NCBI RefSeq assembly: GCF_000364165.2
Contig: NZ_CP097810.1
Coordinates: forward strand, 1,676,130-1,740,129
Direction of reading: 5' to 3'
Length of the DNA stretch: 64,000 nt
DNA from: Clostridium sp. MD294
GTDB lineage: Bacteria; Bacillota; Clostridia; Lachnospirales; Anaerotignaceae
The notes beneath the pieces are model-generated. The model saw only the letters and a program-made list of their open reading frames with translations, had not been told where the DNA came from and searched no databases. A program made the position numbers and the translations under genes. Of the stretch, positions 27,870-37,288 are shown piece by piece. How positions within the stretch are numbered: the stretch's first letter is position 1; each line of letters opens with the position of its first letter.

Positions 27870-28717
27870 AAAAAGTCGCAATATTACCTAATTTGGAAAA
27901 AGATAAGCAATTTGCTATAACAAAAAGATTAGTAAATTATTTGCTTTATAAAAATTGCGAACCAATGCTTACAAAAAAAATAGCAGAAATGTCTAATTTA
28001 GAACTATATGGAAAAGATGAAGAACAAATCTATCAAAATGCAGATTTTTTAATATCATTAGGAGGAGATGGCACACTTTTGGGAGTGGGACGTCGTAGTG
28101 CAAAATATGGTAAACCTATATTAGGTATCAATTTAGGTCATTTAGGTTTTTTGACAGCAGAAGAAAAAGACTATGCAGAATGTGCTATTGATAGAGTATT
28201 AGAAGGAGATTGTTATATTGAAAAAAGAATGATGTTGGAGGCATCTATTTTTGCAGAACCTAAAAGAATAGAAGGACTTTTAGCATTAAATGATGTTTGT
28301 ATTACAAGAGGATTTTCTTCTAAAATATTAGAATTTAATATATTTGTAAATATGGAATATGTAGATACATTAAGAGCTGATGGTGTTATTATTTGTACTC
28401 CAACAGGTTCAACCGCTTATAATCTTTCTGCAGGAGGCCCTATATTAAAAACAGATGCAGAAATTATTGCAATTACACCTATTTGTCCTCATACATTGAC
28501 AAGTCGCCCAATTATTGTTTCAGCAGAAGATAAAATTACAGTAGAAGTATTTAGCAGAGCAAATGAAGATTTTATTGTTAGTACAGATGGACAATGTTCT
28601 ATGTCTTTAAAAAGAAGAAATGTAGTACAAGTAAAAAAATCCCCATATTTTACAACAATTATGAAAACGAACCAAGTAAGTTTTTATGATGTATTACGTG
28701 AAAAACTAGGCAAATAA
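27866..28717 (+). CDS. nadK: NAD kinase
   Basis: 283 residues from the ATG at 27866 with GGGGAGG upstream, overlapping tlyA by four bases; an earlier in-frame start lies inside tlyA. Motifs are SLGGDGTLLGVGR (the diphosphate GGDG), NLGHLGFLT and TPTGSTAYNLSAGGPIL. It makes NADP from NAD and ATP. Confidence 0.95.
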   Translation: MKKVAILPNLEKDKQFAITKRLVNYLLYKNCEPMLTKKIAEMSNLELYGKDEEQIYQNADFLISLGGDGTLLGVGRRSAKYGKPILGINLGHLGFLTAEEKDYAECAIDRVLEGDCYIEKRMMLEASIFAEPKRIEGLLALNDVCITRGFSSKILEFNIFVNMEYVDTLRADGVIICTPTGSTAYNLSAGGPILKTDAEIIAITPICPHTLTSRPIIVSAEDKITVEVFSRANEDFIVSTDGQCSMSLKRRNVVQVKKSPYFTTIMKTNQVSFYDVLREKLGK

Positions 28718-28733
28718 GGGAGGGCTTAATGTT

Positions 28734-29189
28734 ATGAAAGTTGCTAGACATACTAAAATTTTGGAATTGATAGATAGTTATGATATTGAAACACAAGACG
28801 AATTAGCAAAAAGATTGCAGGAAGCTGGTTTTACAGTAACACAGGCAACTGTTTCTAGGGATATTAGAGAAATGAGATTAACAAAAATTGCTACTGCAAA
28901 AGGGAAACAAAAATATTCTGTTAGTTCGGGGACAAATTCTGAAATAGCAGAACGTTCTGTAAGAGTATTTAAAGAGGCAGTTATTAAAATGGATTATGCA
29001 CAAAATACATTAGTGATTAAAACGCTTGCAGGTATGGGAAATGCAGTAGGTGCAGCACTGGATAGTATGCAAGAAAATGATATTGTAGGAACATTAGCAG
29101 GAGATGACACAGTATTTTGTCTTTTTAAAACACAACAACAAGCAACGACAATTATGGAAAAACTGTATAGAATTATACATACTGTGTAA
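28734..29189 (+). CDS. argR: Arginine repressor
   Basis: 151 residues. The N-terminal winged helix (KILELIDSYDIETQDELAKRL, VTQATVSRDIREMRL) precedes the C-terminal hexamerisation/arginine domain with VIKTLAGMGNAVGAALDSM and GTLAGDDTVFCLF. It controls arginine metabolism. GGGAGGG precedes the ATG. No arg genes are nearby; the position between nadK and recN is the conserved one (ahrC in B. subtilis). Confidence 0.94.
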   Translation: MKVARHTKILELIDSYDIETQDELAKRLQEAGFTVTQATVSRDIREMRLTKIATAKGKQKYSVSSGTNSEIAERSVRVFKEAVIKMDYAQNTLVIKTLAGMGNAVGAALDSMQENDIVGTLAGDDTVFCLFKTQQQATTIMEKLYRIIHTV

Positions 29190-29246
29190 TAAAAGGCAGT
29201 ATTATAAATACTCTCAGCGATAAAAAGCGATAGGAGAAGGAACAAA

Positions 29247-30941
29247 ATGTTAGAACATTTGCATATTAAAAATGTAGCTCTTATTACAGAAAGTAATATT
29301 GATTTTGAAAAAGGATTAAATATTATTTCTGGAGAAACGGGTGCTGGAAAGTCTATGGTAATTGACTCTCTTAATTTTGCATTAGGAGAAAGGACAAGCA
29401 GTAATTTTTTGAGAAAAGGAGAAAAAATGGCTGTTGTAGAAGCAGTTTTCCGCGTAAAAGAGCAATCTGTATTTCAAAAATTGTATGAGAATGGTATAGC
29501 AGTAGAACAAGATGGTACTATACTTTTGACTAGAACAATGAACCAGTCAGGTAAAACAGTATGTCGTATTAATGGCAGTATTGTAACAGTGGGAATGATG
29601 AAAGAATGTGCGGAGGGACTTTTAGATATACATGGTCAGCATAGTCATCAATCATTGCTGAATACAGCAAAACAAATACAAATACTTGACCGTTTTTGTG
29701 GAAAAGAATTAGAAAAAGTAAAAGAAGTTTTTGATACTTACTATAAAGAATATAAAGAAATTGAAAAAAGCCTTTCGAAATTAGTAGAAGACGAACAGCA
29801 AAGAATTAGAAAAATGGATTTGCTTCAATTTCAAATAGAAGAAATTAGTCAGGCTAATATTACAGTAGGAGAAGAAAAGGAATTATTAGAAATAAGAAAT
29901 GTATTGGTAAACAAAGAAAAAATAAAAAATTTGACAGAAAATAGCTTACAACTGCTGTATTATGGTACAGAAACAGAACAATCTGCTATTGACCAGCTTT
30001 CTAAAGCATTGCAATATATTTCAGATTTGACAGAGTATGATGAAAAAATGAATAATATTTATGAAACGTTGTCTTCTGTATATGCACAAATGGACGATGC
30101 TATAAGAGATTTAAAACATTATGATGATAATGCACTAGAACAAACAGAAGAACTAGAAAATATAGAACAAAGAATACAGTTGCTATATCATTTAAAAAAG
30201 AAATATGGCAATAGCGAACAGGAAATATTACAATTTTATCAAAATGCAGTAGAAGAAATGGAATTTTTGTCAAACAGCGAAGAAATGACACAAAAATTAA
30301 ATCAAAAGAAAAAACATATAGAAAAACAATTACAACAAGTAGCACAACAGCTCAGTGATATTAGAATAAAAAAAGCGAAACAAATACAAAAAGAAATAGA
30401 GCAACAGCTTTGGGATTTAGAAATGAAACAGTGCCAATTTGTAATTTTGGTAGAAAATAAAAAAGAAATATCACAAAATGGAAAAGATAAAGTTGAATTT
30501 TTAATTTCGGCAAATGCAGGAGAAGAATTAAAGCCACTTTCAAAAATTGCTTCTGGGGGAGAAATGTCACGAGTTATGCTTGCATTAAAAACAGTTTTAG
30601 CAAAAGCAGATAATATAGAAGCATTTATATTTGATGAAATTGACACAGGTGTGAGTGGAAGAACAGCACAAAAAGTAGCAGAAAAAATGGCTGTTGTAGC
30701 AAAAACACATCAAATCATTTGCATTACGCATTTGCCCCAAATTGCAGCTATGGCGGATTATCATTTTTTAATTGAAAAAAATGTAGAACAACAAAAAACA
30801 ATTACTACTGTAACAGCACTTGATAGTGAAAAATCTGTTTATGAAATTGCAAGACTGATTGGTGGTGCAAAAATGACAGAAGCCACATGGAAAGCTGCAA
30901 AAGAATTAAAAGAACAAGCAAACATATTAAAAATAACATAA
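29247..30941 (+). CDS. recN: DNA repair protein RecN
   Basis: 564 residues, an SMC-like ATPase. Walker A GETGAGKSM is at about residues 30-38, two long coiled-coil arms (150-360) follow, then the signature LSKIASGGEMSRVMLALK and Walker B FIFDEIDTGVSG. It acts in double-strand break repair. It is the last gene of the operon; a bidirectional terminator follows at once, and the spoIVB-spo0A pair often found here is absent. Confidence 0.95.
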   Translation: MLEHLHIKNVALITESNIDFEKGLNIISGETGAGKSMVIDSLNFALGERTSSNFLRKGEKMAVVEAVFRVKEQSVFQKLYENGIAVEQDGTILLTRTMNQSGKTVCRINGSIVTVGMMKECAEGLLDIHGQHSHQSLLNTAKQIQILDRFCGKELEKVKEVFDTYYKEYKEIEKSLSKLVEDEQQRIRKMDLLQFQIEEISQANITVGEEKELLEIRNVLVNKEKIKNLTENSLQLLYYGTETEQSAIDQLSKALQYISDLTEYDEKMNNIYETLSSVYAQMDDAIRDLKHYDDNALEQTEELENIEQRIQLLYHLKKKYGNSEQEILQFYQNAVEEMEFLSNSEEMTQKLNQKKKHIEKQLQQVAQQLSDIRIKKAKQIQKEIEQQLWDLEMKQCQFVILVENKKEISQNGKDKVEFLISANAGEELKPLSKIASGGEMSRVMLALKTVLAKADNIEAFIFDEIDTGVSGRTAQKVAEKMAVVAKTHQIICITHLPQIAAMADYHFLIEKNVEQQKTITTVTALDSEKSVYEIARLIGGAKMTEATWKAAKELKEQANILKIT

Positions 30942-30946
30942 TAAAT

Positions 30947-30980
30947 AAAAAGACAGTACTATAAAAAGCACTGTCTTTTT
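30947..30980. terminator. Bidirectional terminator between recN and the XRE regulator
   Basis: Eleven-base perfect arms AAAAAGACAGT (30947-30957) and ACTGTCTTTTT (30970-30980), with a 12-base loop. It has a T-run on either strand and separates convergent genes. Confidence 0.85.
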
Positions 30981-30984
30981 TATA

Positions 30985-31491
30985 TTATTCTTTTTCATCT
31001 TCTAATTGATATGTTACAATATCTTCTGCTGCTTGTAAAATAGGTCTTGGAGAAGGTTGTTCATAAGCAGAAGTACTAATTTCTGGTACTTTTGAAATAC
31101 TTTCTGTATTTTCTATTTTTGAAGTTTTTGATTTTTTTCCTTTTTCTATATTTTCTTCTTCTTCAGGACGTGCTACAAGCCATTCCATAAACATAAGAAG
31201 TTCGTCTATTTTTTTAGGAGATAATTTTGCATAAAAACGACGTACTTCATTAAATTCGTTGGAAGTGTCATCTTTTATATAAGGATGACGAATATCATTA
31301 ACACACAATAAATAATCCATAGAAACATTAAATATTGCTGCAAGTTTTTTTAAATCTTCTATACAAGGATTATTTCTTCCAGATTCATAATTTGCTATTG
31401 CAGTATAACCATAATTTAATAAATTGCCTAATCTCATCTGTGTCATTTTTTTTTCTTTTCTTAACATTCTTAATCGGTCTTTGAATTGCAT
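30985..31491 (-). CDS. XRE-family transcriptional regulator
   Basis: 168 residues from the ATG at 31491 (minus strand), with GAGGTGA six bases upstream; a GTG three codons earlier overlaps that ribosome site. Residues 1-65 are a Cro/CI helix-turn-helix (LRMLRKEKKMTQMRLGNLL, then TAIANYESGRNNPCIEDLKKLA and FNVSMDYLL). The C-terminal half is charged and low-complexity (EEEENIEKGKKSKTSK, later Ser/Pro-rich) with no recognised sensor. It is divergent from iscS across a 400-base spacer. Target unknown. Confidence 0.85.
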   Translation of the reverse strand: MQFKDRLRMLRKEKKMTQMRLGNLLNYGYTAIANYESGRNNPCIEDLKKLAAIFNVSMDYLLCVNDIRHPYIKDDTSNEFNEVRRFYAKLSPKKIDELLMFMEWLVARPEEEENIEKGKKSKTSKIENTESISKVPEISTSAYEQPSPRPILQAAEDIVTYQLEDEKE

Positions 31492-31677
31492 AGGACTCAC
31501 CTCTTGTATTTTTCTGCATAATATAATTAGTAGCGTTGTTTATAATAAGGACATTTACACATAACAAATTATCCAATACCATCTATTATATTTTGAAAAA
31601 CTTTATACGGGAATACAATATCATGATTATTGTGGAATTTTTGCTATTTTAATTCAAATCATGAAGTTTATTGTAAT

Positions 31678-31707
31678 ATTATATAGCAATAAGTAATATT
31701 TTGACAA
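31678..31707 (-). promoter_or_regulatory. Promoter of the XRE regulator gene
   Basis: On the minus strand TTGTCA (31707-31702), an 18-base spacer and TATAAT (31683-31678). The leader to the ATG would be about 180 bases. Confidence 0.55.
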
Positions 31708-31771
31708 TACTTTCAATAAAAAATAATGGTATTTGTTTTGATTTGTGTTAAAAAAATAAGAAAGAAATTCA

Positions 31772-31800
31772 TTGACAAAGCCAAAAAAAAGTGATACGAT
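31772..31800 (+). promoter_or_regulatory. Promoter of iscS-iscU
   Basis: TTGACA at 31772-31777, a 17-base spacer and TACGAT at 31795-31800 with a TGA extension just before it. Transcription should start near 31807, inside the inverted repeat at 31801-31824. Confidence 0.7.
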
Positions 31801-31824
31801 TATTCCGTAATTCATATAGGAATA
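31801..31824. promoter_or_regulatory. Inverted repeat at the iscS transcription start, candidate operator
   Basis: Six-base arms TATTCC and GGAATA with a 12-base spacer, right after the -10 box. The position suits a repressor or iron-sulfur-sensing regulator; neither the protein nor function is known. Confidence 0.35.
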
Positions 31825-31895
31825 ATATGATATTTTTAATACTATACCATCACAATATCACTTTTAAAAATAATTGAAAAAGGAGTGTATTTTGA

Positions 31896-33077
31896 ATGAA
31901 AACGAATATATATTTTGACAATGCAGCAACTACACCAGTAAGAAAAGAGGTATATGATGAAATATTGCCTTATTTTATGCAGTATTATGGCAATGCCTCA
32001 AGTGTATATACTATAGCAAGAGAAAGTAAAAAAGCATTGGAAAAAGCAAGACAACAAGTAGCAAAAGCATTAAATGCAGATACAGAAGAAATTTATTTTA
32101 CAGCGGGAGGTTCAGAAAGTGATAATTTTGCATTAAAAGGTATTGCAGAAGCAATGCAAAAAAAAGGAAAACATATTATTACAACGCAAATAGAACATCA
32201 TGCAATATTACACACTTGTGAATATTTACAGCAGAAAGGTTTTGAAATTACTTATTTACCAGTAGATGAATATGGTAAAATTCATTTAGAAGATTTAAAA
32301 AAGGCAATACGTAAAGATACAATATTGATTTCTGTGATGTTTGCTAATAATGAAATTGGTACGATACAACCTATTAAACAAATTGGAGAAATTGCAAAAC
32401 AAAAAGGAATTTATTTTCATACAGATGCTGTGCAAGCAGTAGGCCATGTTAAAATTGATGTAAAAGAAATGAATATTGATTTGCTTTCTCTTTCTGGACA
32501 TAAGCTGTGTGCACCAAAAGGAATAGGTGCTATTTATATTAAAAAAGGGGTTGTAATAGAACCATTTATACATGGAGGAGCGCAAGAGAAAAAAAGACGT
32601 GCAGGAACAGAAAATATTGCAGGTATTGTAGGGCTAGGAAAAGCAATAGAATTAGCAAATGAAGAAATAGAAGAAAATACAAAAAAACTTGTATTTTTGA
32701 GAAACAAGTTAATAAATGGCATATTAGAAAATATTCCTTATAGTAAATTAAATGGACACCCAACAGATAGACTGCCAGGAAATTGTAACATATCGTTTGA
32801 TTTTATAGAAGGAGAGGCTATGCTGCTTCTTTTAGATAGTAAAGGAATTGCAGCATCAAGTGGTTCTGCTTGTACTTCTGGCTCATTAGACCCTTCTCAT
32901 GTGCTTTTAGCAATAGGATTACCTCATGAAAAAGCACATGGTTCTTTGCGTATGACATTAGAACATTATAATACAGAAAAAGAAGTAGATACTGTATTGA
33001 AAGAATTACCTATTATTGTATCAAAATTAAGAGATATGTCACCATTGTATGAAGCATTTTTAAAAGAAAAAAAATAA
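31896..33077 (+). CDS. iscS: Cysteine desulfurase (IscS/NifS)
   Basis: 393 residues. N-terminal YFDNAATTPVRKEV, the PLP-binding lysine in SGHKLCAPKG (Lys203) and the persulfide cysteine in SSGSACTSGS (Cys326) are all present. It takes sulfur from cysteine for Fe-S cluster assembly on the IscU scaffold and for tRNA thiolation by MnmA, encoded about 10 kb away. AAAAAGGAG precedes the ATG. iscU follows by 25 bases. Confidence 0.96.
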   Translation: MKTNIYFDNAATTPVRKEVYDEILPYFMQYYGNASSVYTIARESKKALEKARQQVAKALNADTEEIYFTAGGSESDNFALKGIAEAMQKKGKHIITTQIEHHAILHTCEYLQQKGFEITYLPVDEYGKIHLEDLKKAIRKDTILISVMFANNEIGTIQPIKQIGEIAKQKGIYFHTDAVQAVGHVKIDVKEMNIDLLSLSGHKLCAPKGIGAIYIKKGVVIEPFIHGGAQEKKRRAGTENIAGIVGLGKAIELANEEIEENTKKLVFLRNKLINGILENIPYSKLNGHPTDRLPGNCNISFDFIEGEAMLLLLDSKGIAASSGSACTSGSLDPSHVLLAIGLPHEKAHGSLRMTLEHYNTEKEVDTVLKELPIIVSKLRDMSPLYEAFLKEKK

Positions 33078-33102
33078 TATAAATATACGGAGGAATAAAA
33101 TA

Positions 33103-33537
33103 ATGATGGAATACAGCGATAAAGTAATGGAGCATTTTATGAACCCTAAAAATGTGGGAGAAATTGAAAATGCTAGTGGTGTAGGTACAGTAGGAAATGC
33201 AAAATGTGGAGATATTATGAAAGTATATATTACTGTAGAAAATGATGTGATAAAAGATGCAAAATTCAAAACGTTTGGCTGTGGTGCAGCCATTGCAACC
33301 AGTTCTATGGCAACGGAATTGATAAAAGGTAAAAATATACAACAAGCACTAGAAATTACTAATAAAACAGTAATGGAAGCATTAGATGGCTTACCACCAG
33401 TAAAAGTACATTGTTCCTGTTTGGCAGAAGAAGCACTTCATGCAGCATTGTGGGATTATGCACAAAAAAATAATATTATTATAGAAGGACTAGAAAAACC
33501 AGTAGAAGATATAGAACAATTACATGAAAATCTATAA
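33103..33537 (+). CDS. iscU: Iron-sulfur cluster scaffold IscU/NifU-N
   Basis: 144 residues after GGAGG. The three cluster-ligating cysteine sites are Cys35 (GNAKCGD), Cys60 (FGCGAA) and Cys104/Cys106 (HCSCLAEEAL). The extra Cys two residues after the usual one is typical of the Clostridia NifU-like form. It receives sulfur from IscS. The start is a doubled ATG; either codon is possible. Confidence 0.94.
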   Translation: MMEYSDKVMEHFMNPKNVGEIENASGVGTVGNAKCGDIMKVYITVENDVIKDAKFKTFGCGAAIATSSMATELIKGKNIQQALEITNKTVMEALDGLPPVKVHCSCLAEEALHAALWDYAQKNNIIIEGLEKPVEDIEQLHENL

Positions 33538-33546
33538 AAGCAAAAG

Positions 33547-33577
33547 GGATATGATATAAAAATCATATCCTTTTTTT
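33547..33577 (+). terminator. Terminator after iscU
   Basis: Nine-base perfect arms GGATATGAT (33547-33555) and ATCATATCC (33562-33570), followed by seven T residues. Confidence 0.88.
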
Positions 33578-33736
33578 GTTTGTTTTGTGCATAATATTAC
33601 ACTATGTTTATAGTTTGAATAGATTGTTTTTTACAAATATTATTGCTTTTAACATTGATTTTATAATTGATTTGTTATAAAATGAACAGTAGCAAATAAT
33701 TATAGTATTATAGAGAGAAAGAAAGGACGAGACACT

Positions 33737-34384
33737 ATGAAAATTTTTATTGATACTGCAAATGTAGAACATATTAGAGAGGCAAATGATTTGGGTGTAA
33801 TTTGTGGTGTTACAACAAATCCTTCTCTGATAGCAAAAGAAGGTAGAGATTTTGTAGAAGTAGTAAAAGAGATTACAACAATAGTAGATGGACCTATTAG
33901 TGCAGAAGTGATAAGCTTAGAGCATGAAGGCATGGTAAAAGAAGCACGAGAGTTAGTAAAAATACATAAAAATATTGTTATTAAAATTCCTATGACATTA
34001 GAAGGTCTTAAAGCAGTAAAAATATTAACAGCAGAAGGTATTAAAACAAATGTAACATTAATATTCTCTGCAACACAAGCACTTTTAGCTGCGAGAGCAG
34101 GTGCAACTTATGTTAGTCCTTTTCTTGGTAGAGTAGATGATATTGGAACAGAAGGCATGAATTTAATTGAGGAAATAGTAGACATATTTGCTGTACATGA
34201 TATACCTACTGAAATTATTGCTGCAAGTATAAGAAATCCTCTTCATGTTATCAATGCCGCAAGATTAGGCTGTCATATTGCGACTATTCCTTATAATGTT
34301 ATTGTACAGATGGCAAAACACCCATTAACAGATATTGGTATTGAAAGATTTTTGAAAGATTGGGAAACAGTGCCTAAAAAATAA
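33737..34384 (+). CDS. fsa: Fructose-6-phosphate aldolase / transaldolase (TalC type)
   Basis: 215 residues, the short decameric TalC/FSA type. [20 protein letters not shown] and [13 protein letters not shown] at the N terminus, Schiff-base Lys83 in IVIKIPMT, and [29 protein letters not shown] are diagnostic. It works with the transketolase encoded 36 bases downstream in the non-oxidative pentose phosphate pathway. Whether it acts as transaldolase or aldolase cannot be told; adjacency to tkt favours transaldolase. Confidence 0.94.
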   Translation: MKIFIDTANVEHIREANDLGVICGVTTNPSLIAKEGRDFVEVVKEITTIVDGPISAEVISLEHEGMVKEARELVKIHKNIVIKIPMTLEGLKAVKILTAEGIKTNVTLIFSATQALLAARAGATYVSPFLGRVDDIGTEGMNLIEEIVDIFAVHDIPTEIIAASIRNPLHVINAARLGCHIATIPYNVIVQMAKHPLTDIGIERFLKDWETVPKK

Positions 34385-34420
34385 GTCGTAAAAAATAAAA
34401 TATAGGAGTGAAATCATTTT

Positions 34421-36406
34421 ATGGAACAAATAGAACAATTATCTATAAATACCATTCGTTTTCTTTCTGCAGATGCAATACAAAAAGCAAATAGTGGTCA
34501 CCCTGGATTACCATTAGGAGCAGCACCAGCAGCATATGCACTTTGGGCAAAAGAAATGAAACATAATCCAGCTAATCCAGATTGGGCAGATAGAGATAGA
34601 TTTGTTTTGTCTGCAGGACATGGTTCAGCTATGTTGTATTCTTTACTGCATTTGTTTGGCTATGGCTTAACAATAGAAGATTTAAAACAATTCCGTCAAA
34701 AAGGTTCTTTTACACCAGGACACCCAGAATATAAATGGACAAAAGGTGTTGAAATTACAACAGGGCCTTTAGGACAAGGTATTGCAAATGCAGTCGGTTT
34801 TGCATTAGCTGAAAAACACTTAGCAGCAAAATTTAATACAGAAGAACATAAAATAGTAGACCATTATACATTTGTTATGTGTGGAGATGGTTGTTTGATG
34901 GAAGGCGTTTCTGCAGAAGCGGCTTCTTTAGCAGCAACAATGGGATTAGGAAAGCTGATATTGCTTTACGACTCTAATAACATTACAATAGAAGGTAGTA
35001 CAGATATTGCTTTCACAGAAGATGTATTAAAACGTTTTGAAGCATATGGCTGGCATACACAAGAAGTATGTGATGGTACAGATATAGATACCATTGCTAA
35101 AGCAATAGAATTTGCAAAAAGAGAAAAATCAAAACCTTCTATTATTAAAATAGATACTATTATTGGCTATGGTGCACCAAATAAACAAGGAAAAGCCTCT
35201 GCACATGGAGAACCTTTAGGAGAAGAAGAAATCAAAGCAGCAAAACAAAATGCAGATTGGACAGAAACAGAAAATTTTGCTGTACCACAACAAGTAGTAG
35301 AGCATATGAAAGCGTTACAGTTAGAAGGAGCAAAAAAAGAACAACAATGGAATACACTTTTTGAACAATATAAAAAAGTAAATCCAGAGTTAGCAAAAGA
35401 ATGGGAAATTTGGCATAGTAATAAATTGCCAGTAGATTTATTAAATGATGACGATTATTGGACATATGAAGGAGATATTGCTACAAGAGCATCTTCTGAA
35501 AAAGTACTTCAAAAATTATCAAAAGTAATACCAAATTTAATAGGTGGCTCTGCGGATTTAGCACCTTCTAATAAATCTGTTATGAAAGATAGACAATATT
35601 ATTCTGCACAAACACCAGAAGGAAGTAATATTCACTTTGGTATTAGAGAATTTGCTATGACAGCAATGGCAAATGGTATGGCGGCACATGGTGGATTAAG
35701 ACCTTATATTGCTGGATTTTTTGTATTTAGTGATTATATGAAATCTGGTCTGAGAATGTCTTCATTGATGGAATTACCAGTTATTAGCATTATGACACAT
35801 GATAGTATAGGCGTAGGGGAAGATGGCCCTACACATCAACCAGTAGAACATTTGGCAGCACTGAGAAGTATGCCTAATCATATTGTATTCCGTCCTTGCG
35901 ACACAAGAGAAACCGCAGCAGGTTGGTTAGCAGCATTGATGACTGAAACAACTCCTACAGCATTGGTATTAACAAGACAAAATTTACCATTGCTTGAAGG
36001 TACAGGAAAAGAAGCATTAAAAGGTGCTTATGTACTAAGAGATTGTCAAGGAACGCCAGATGTATTACTTATGGCGAGTGGCTCAGAAGTAGAACTGATA
36101 TATAAGGCATATGATGTATTGGCAGAAAAAGGTATAAAAGCAAGAGTAATTAGTATGCCAAGTTTTGAGTTGTTTGAAAAACAATCACAAGAGTATAAAG
36201 AAAGTGTATTGCCAAATGCAGTAAGGAATAGAGTAGCAGTAGAAGCAGCCTCTTCATTTGGTTGGCATAAATATGTAGGATTAGATGGGGCAACTGTTAC
36301 AATAGATACTTTTGGTGCATCTGCTCCTGCAGGTACGCTATTTAAAGAATTTGGTTTTACTGTAGAGAATGTAGTGGAAACAGCATTAAAAGTAGTAGCA
36401 AAATAA
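34421..36406 (+). CDS. tkt: Transketolase
   Basis: 661 residues, full length. The thiamine-diphosphate site is [21 protein letters not shown] with the downstream NN; an early [12 protein letters not shown] and the pyrimidine domain [16 protein letters not shown] are present. It transfers two-carbon units between sugar phosphates, feeding pentoses from the nucleoside/ribose genes into central metabolism. A terminator follows. Confidence 0.97.
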   Translation: MEQIEQLSINTIRFLSADAIQKANSGHPGLPLGAAPAAYALWAKEMKHNPANPDWADRDRFVLSAGHGSAMLYSLLHLFGYGLTIEDLKQFRQKGSFTPGHPEYKWTKGVEITTGPLGQGIANAVGFALAEKHLAAKFNTEEHKIVDHYTFVMCGDGCLMEGVSAEAASLAATMGLGKLILLYDSNNITIEGSTDIAFTEDVLKRFEAYGWHTQEVCDGTDIDTIAKAIEFAKREKSKPSIIKIDTIIGYGAPNKQGKASAHGEPLGEEEIKAAKQNADWTETENFAVPQQVVEHMKALQLEGAKKEQQWNTLFEQYKKVNPELAKEWEIWHSNKLPVDLLNDDDYWTYEGDIATRASSEKVLQKLSKVIPNLIGGSADLAPSNKSVMKDRQYYSAQTPEGSNIHFGIREFAMTAMANGMAAHGGLRPYIAGFFVFSDYMKSGLRMSSLMELPVISIMTHDSIGVGEDGPTHQPVEHLAALRSMPNHIVFRPCDTRETAAGWLAALMTETTPTALVLTRQNLPLLEGTGKEALKGAYVLRDCQGTPDVLLMASGSEVELIYKAYDVLAEKGIKARVISMPSFELFEKQSQEYKESVLPNAVRNRVAVEAASSFGWHKYVGLDGATVTIDTFGASAPAGTLFKEFGFTVENVVETALKVVAK

Positions 36407-36420
36407 ATTTATATTATGAT

Positions 36421-36456
36421 AAAAAAAGGCTTTTAGCATAGCTATAAGCCTTTTTT
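36421..36456 (+). terminator. Terminator after tkt
   Basis: Arms AAAAAAGGCTT and AAGCCTTTTTT with an inner TAGC/GCTA stem; the 3' arm ends in six T residues. Confidence 0.88.
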
Positions 36457-36475
36457 CAATAAGGAGTGTGATAGA

Positions 36476-37039
36476 ATGAGGACATTTATAGGAATTGCTA
36501 TGAATGAAGATGTAAAACAAACATTGTTTGAAATACAACAACAATGTCGTCAAATGTGTAAAAAAGGTAATTTTACAGAAAAAGACAATTTTCATATGAC
36601 ATTACATTTTATAGGAGAAACAAGAACAGAAGAAATAGAAGATTTGAAACAAGCAATATATGAAACAGCAATACGAAATAAATCATTTACATTAACATTA
36701 AAGCAGTTAGGTGTATTTGAAAGAGGAGAAACAGGCGTAGTATGGGCAGGAGTAGAAAAAAGTGCTGCACTTTTACATTTGTTTGAGGGATTACAAAGAA
36801 GTTTATCAAAGCAGGGATTTGCAAGAGAAAAGAAAAAATTAAGTCCACATATTACACTAGCAAGACAGGCGGTGACATACCATTCTTTTGCACAAATGCA
36901 AAAGTCCGTGCTTGTAGAACAAAAAAATTTTTTAGTAGATTGTATTACATTGTTTGAAAGTGTTAGAATAGGCACAAAACTAATATATAGACCACTTTTT
37001 ACAGAAGAATTGAAAAAAAAGAAATATAATATATGTTAA
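36476..37039 (+). CDS. thpR: RNA 2',3'-cyclic phosphodiesterase (LigT/ThpR)
   Basis: 187 residues of the 2H phosphoesterase family. The two HxT catalytic motifs are FHMTLHF (about residues 41-47) and PHITLAR (about 121-127). RTFIGIAMNEDVK opens the fold. It hydrolyses 2',3'-cyclic phosphates on RNA or nucleotides in vitro; the cellular role is uncertain. AAGGAG precedes the ATG. Confidence 0.9.
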   Translation: MRTFIGIAMNEDVKQTLFEIQQQCRQMCKKGNFTEKDNFHMTLHFIGETRTEEIEDLKQAIYETAIRNKSFTLTLKQLGVFERGETGVVWAGVEKSAALLHLFEGLQRSLSKQGFAREKKKLSPHITLARQAVTYHSFAQMQKSVLVEQKNFLVDCITLFESVRIGTKLIYRPLFTEELKKKKYNIC

Positions 37040-37288
37040 CAAAAAAGTATAAAATATTTTAAAATAATTAGAAGATATTTTATAAATTATGTAGAAGTTG
37101 GTATAAATTTTATTGCATTTTTTTCAAAACACTATAGAAATTTTTGTGTAAATCATGTATAATGTGAATAGATTGGCAAAAAAGGCGATTTTTTTTGTAT
37201 CATAGTAATATAAAATGTCATTTTATTATTTGATACTTTTGCAAAAATATTGCAAATATTTATTTGTTTGTCGAAGGAGGACAGTTTT

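Larger units (their letters stand above)
31492..31895. other. 404-base intergenic region between the XRE gene and iscS
   Basis: An AT-rich, non-coding divergent promoter region. It holds a minus-strand promoter for the XRE gene, a plus-strand promoter for iscS and an inverted repeat at the iscS start, each listed separately. No open frame with a ribosome site, and no IscR/Rrf2 gene of the kind often seen before iscS. Confidence 0.7.

Noticed and set aside
31385..31582. 65-codon minus-strand frame near the XRE start
   Set aside because: Overlaps the XRE gene in another frame and has a Lys/Asn-rich, unfamiliar product.
37150..37200. Terminator-like GGC..GGC with a T-run before the acyl-CoA dehydrogenase
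   Set aside because: The two GGC segments are direct, not complementary; no stem forms.
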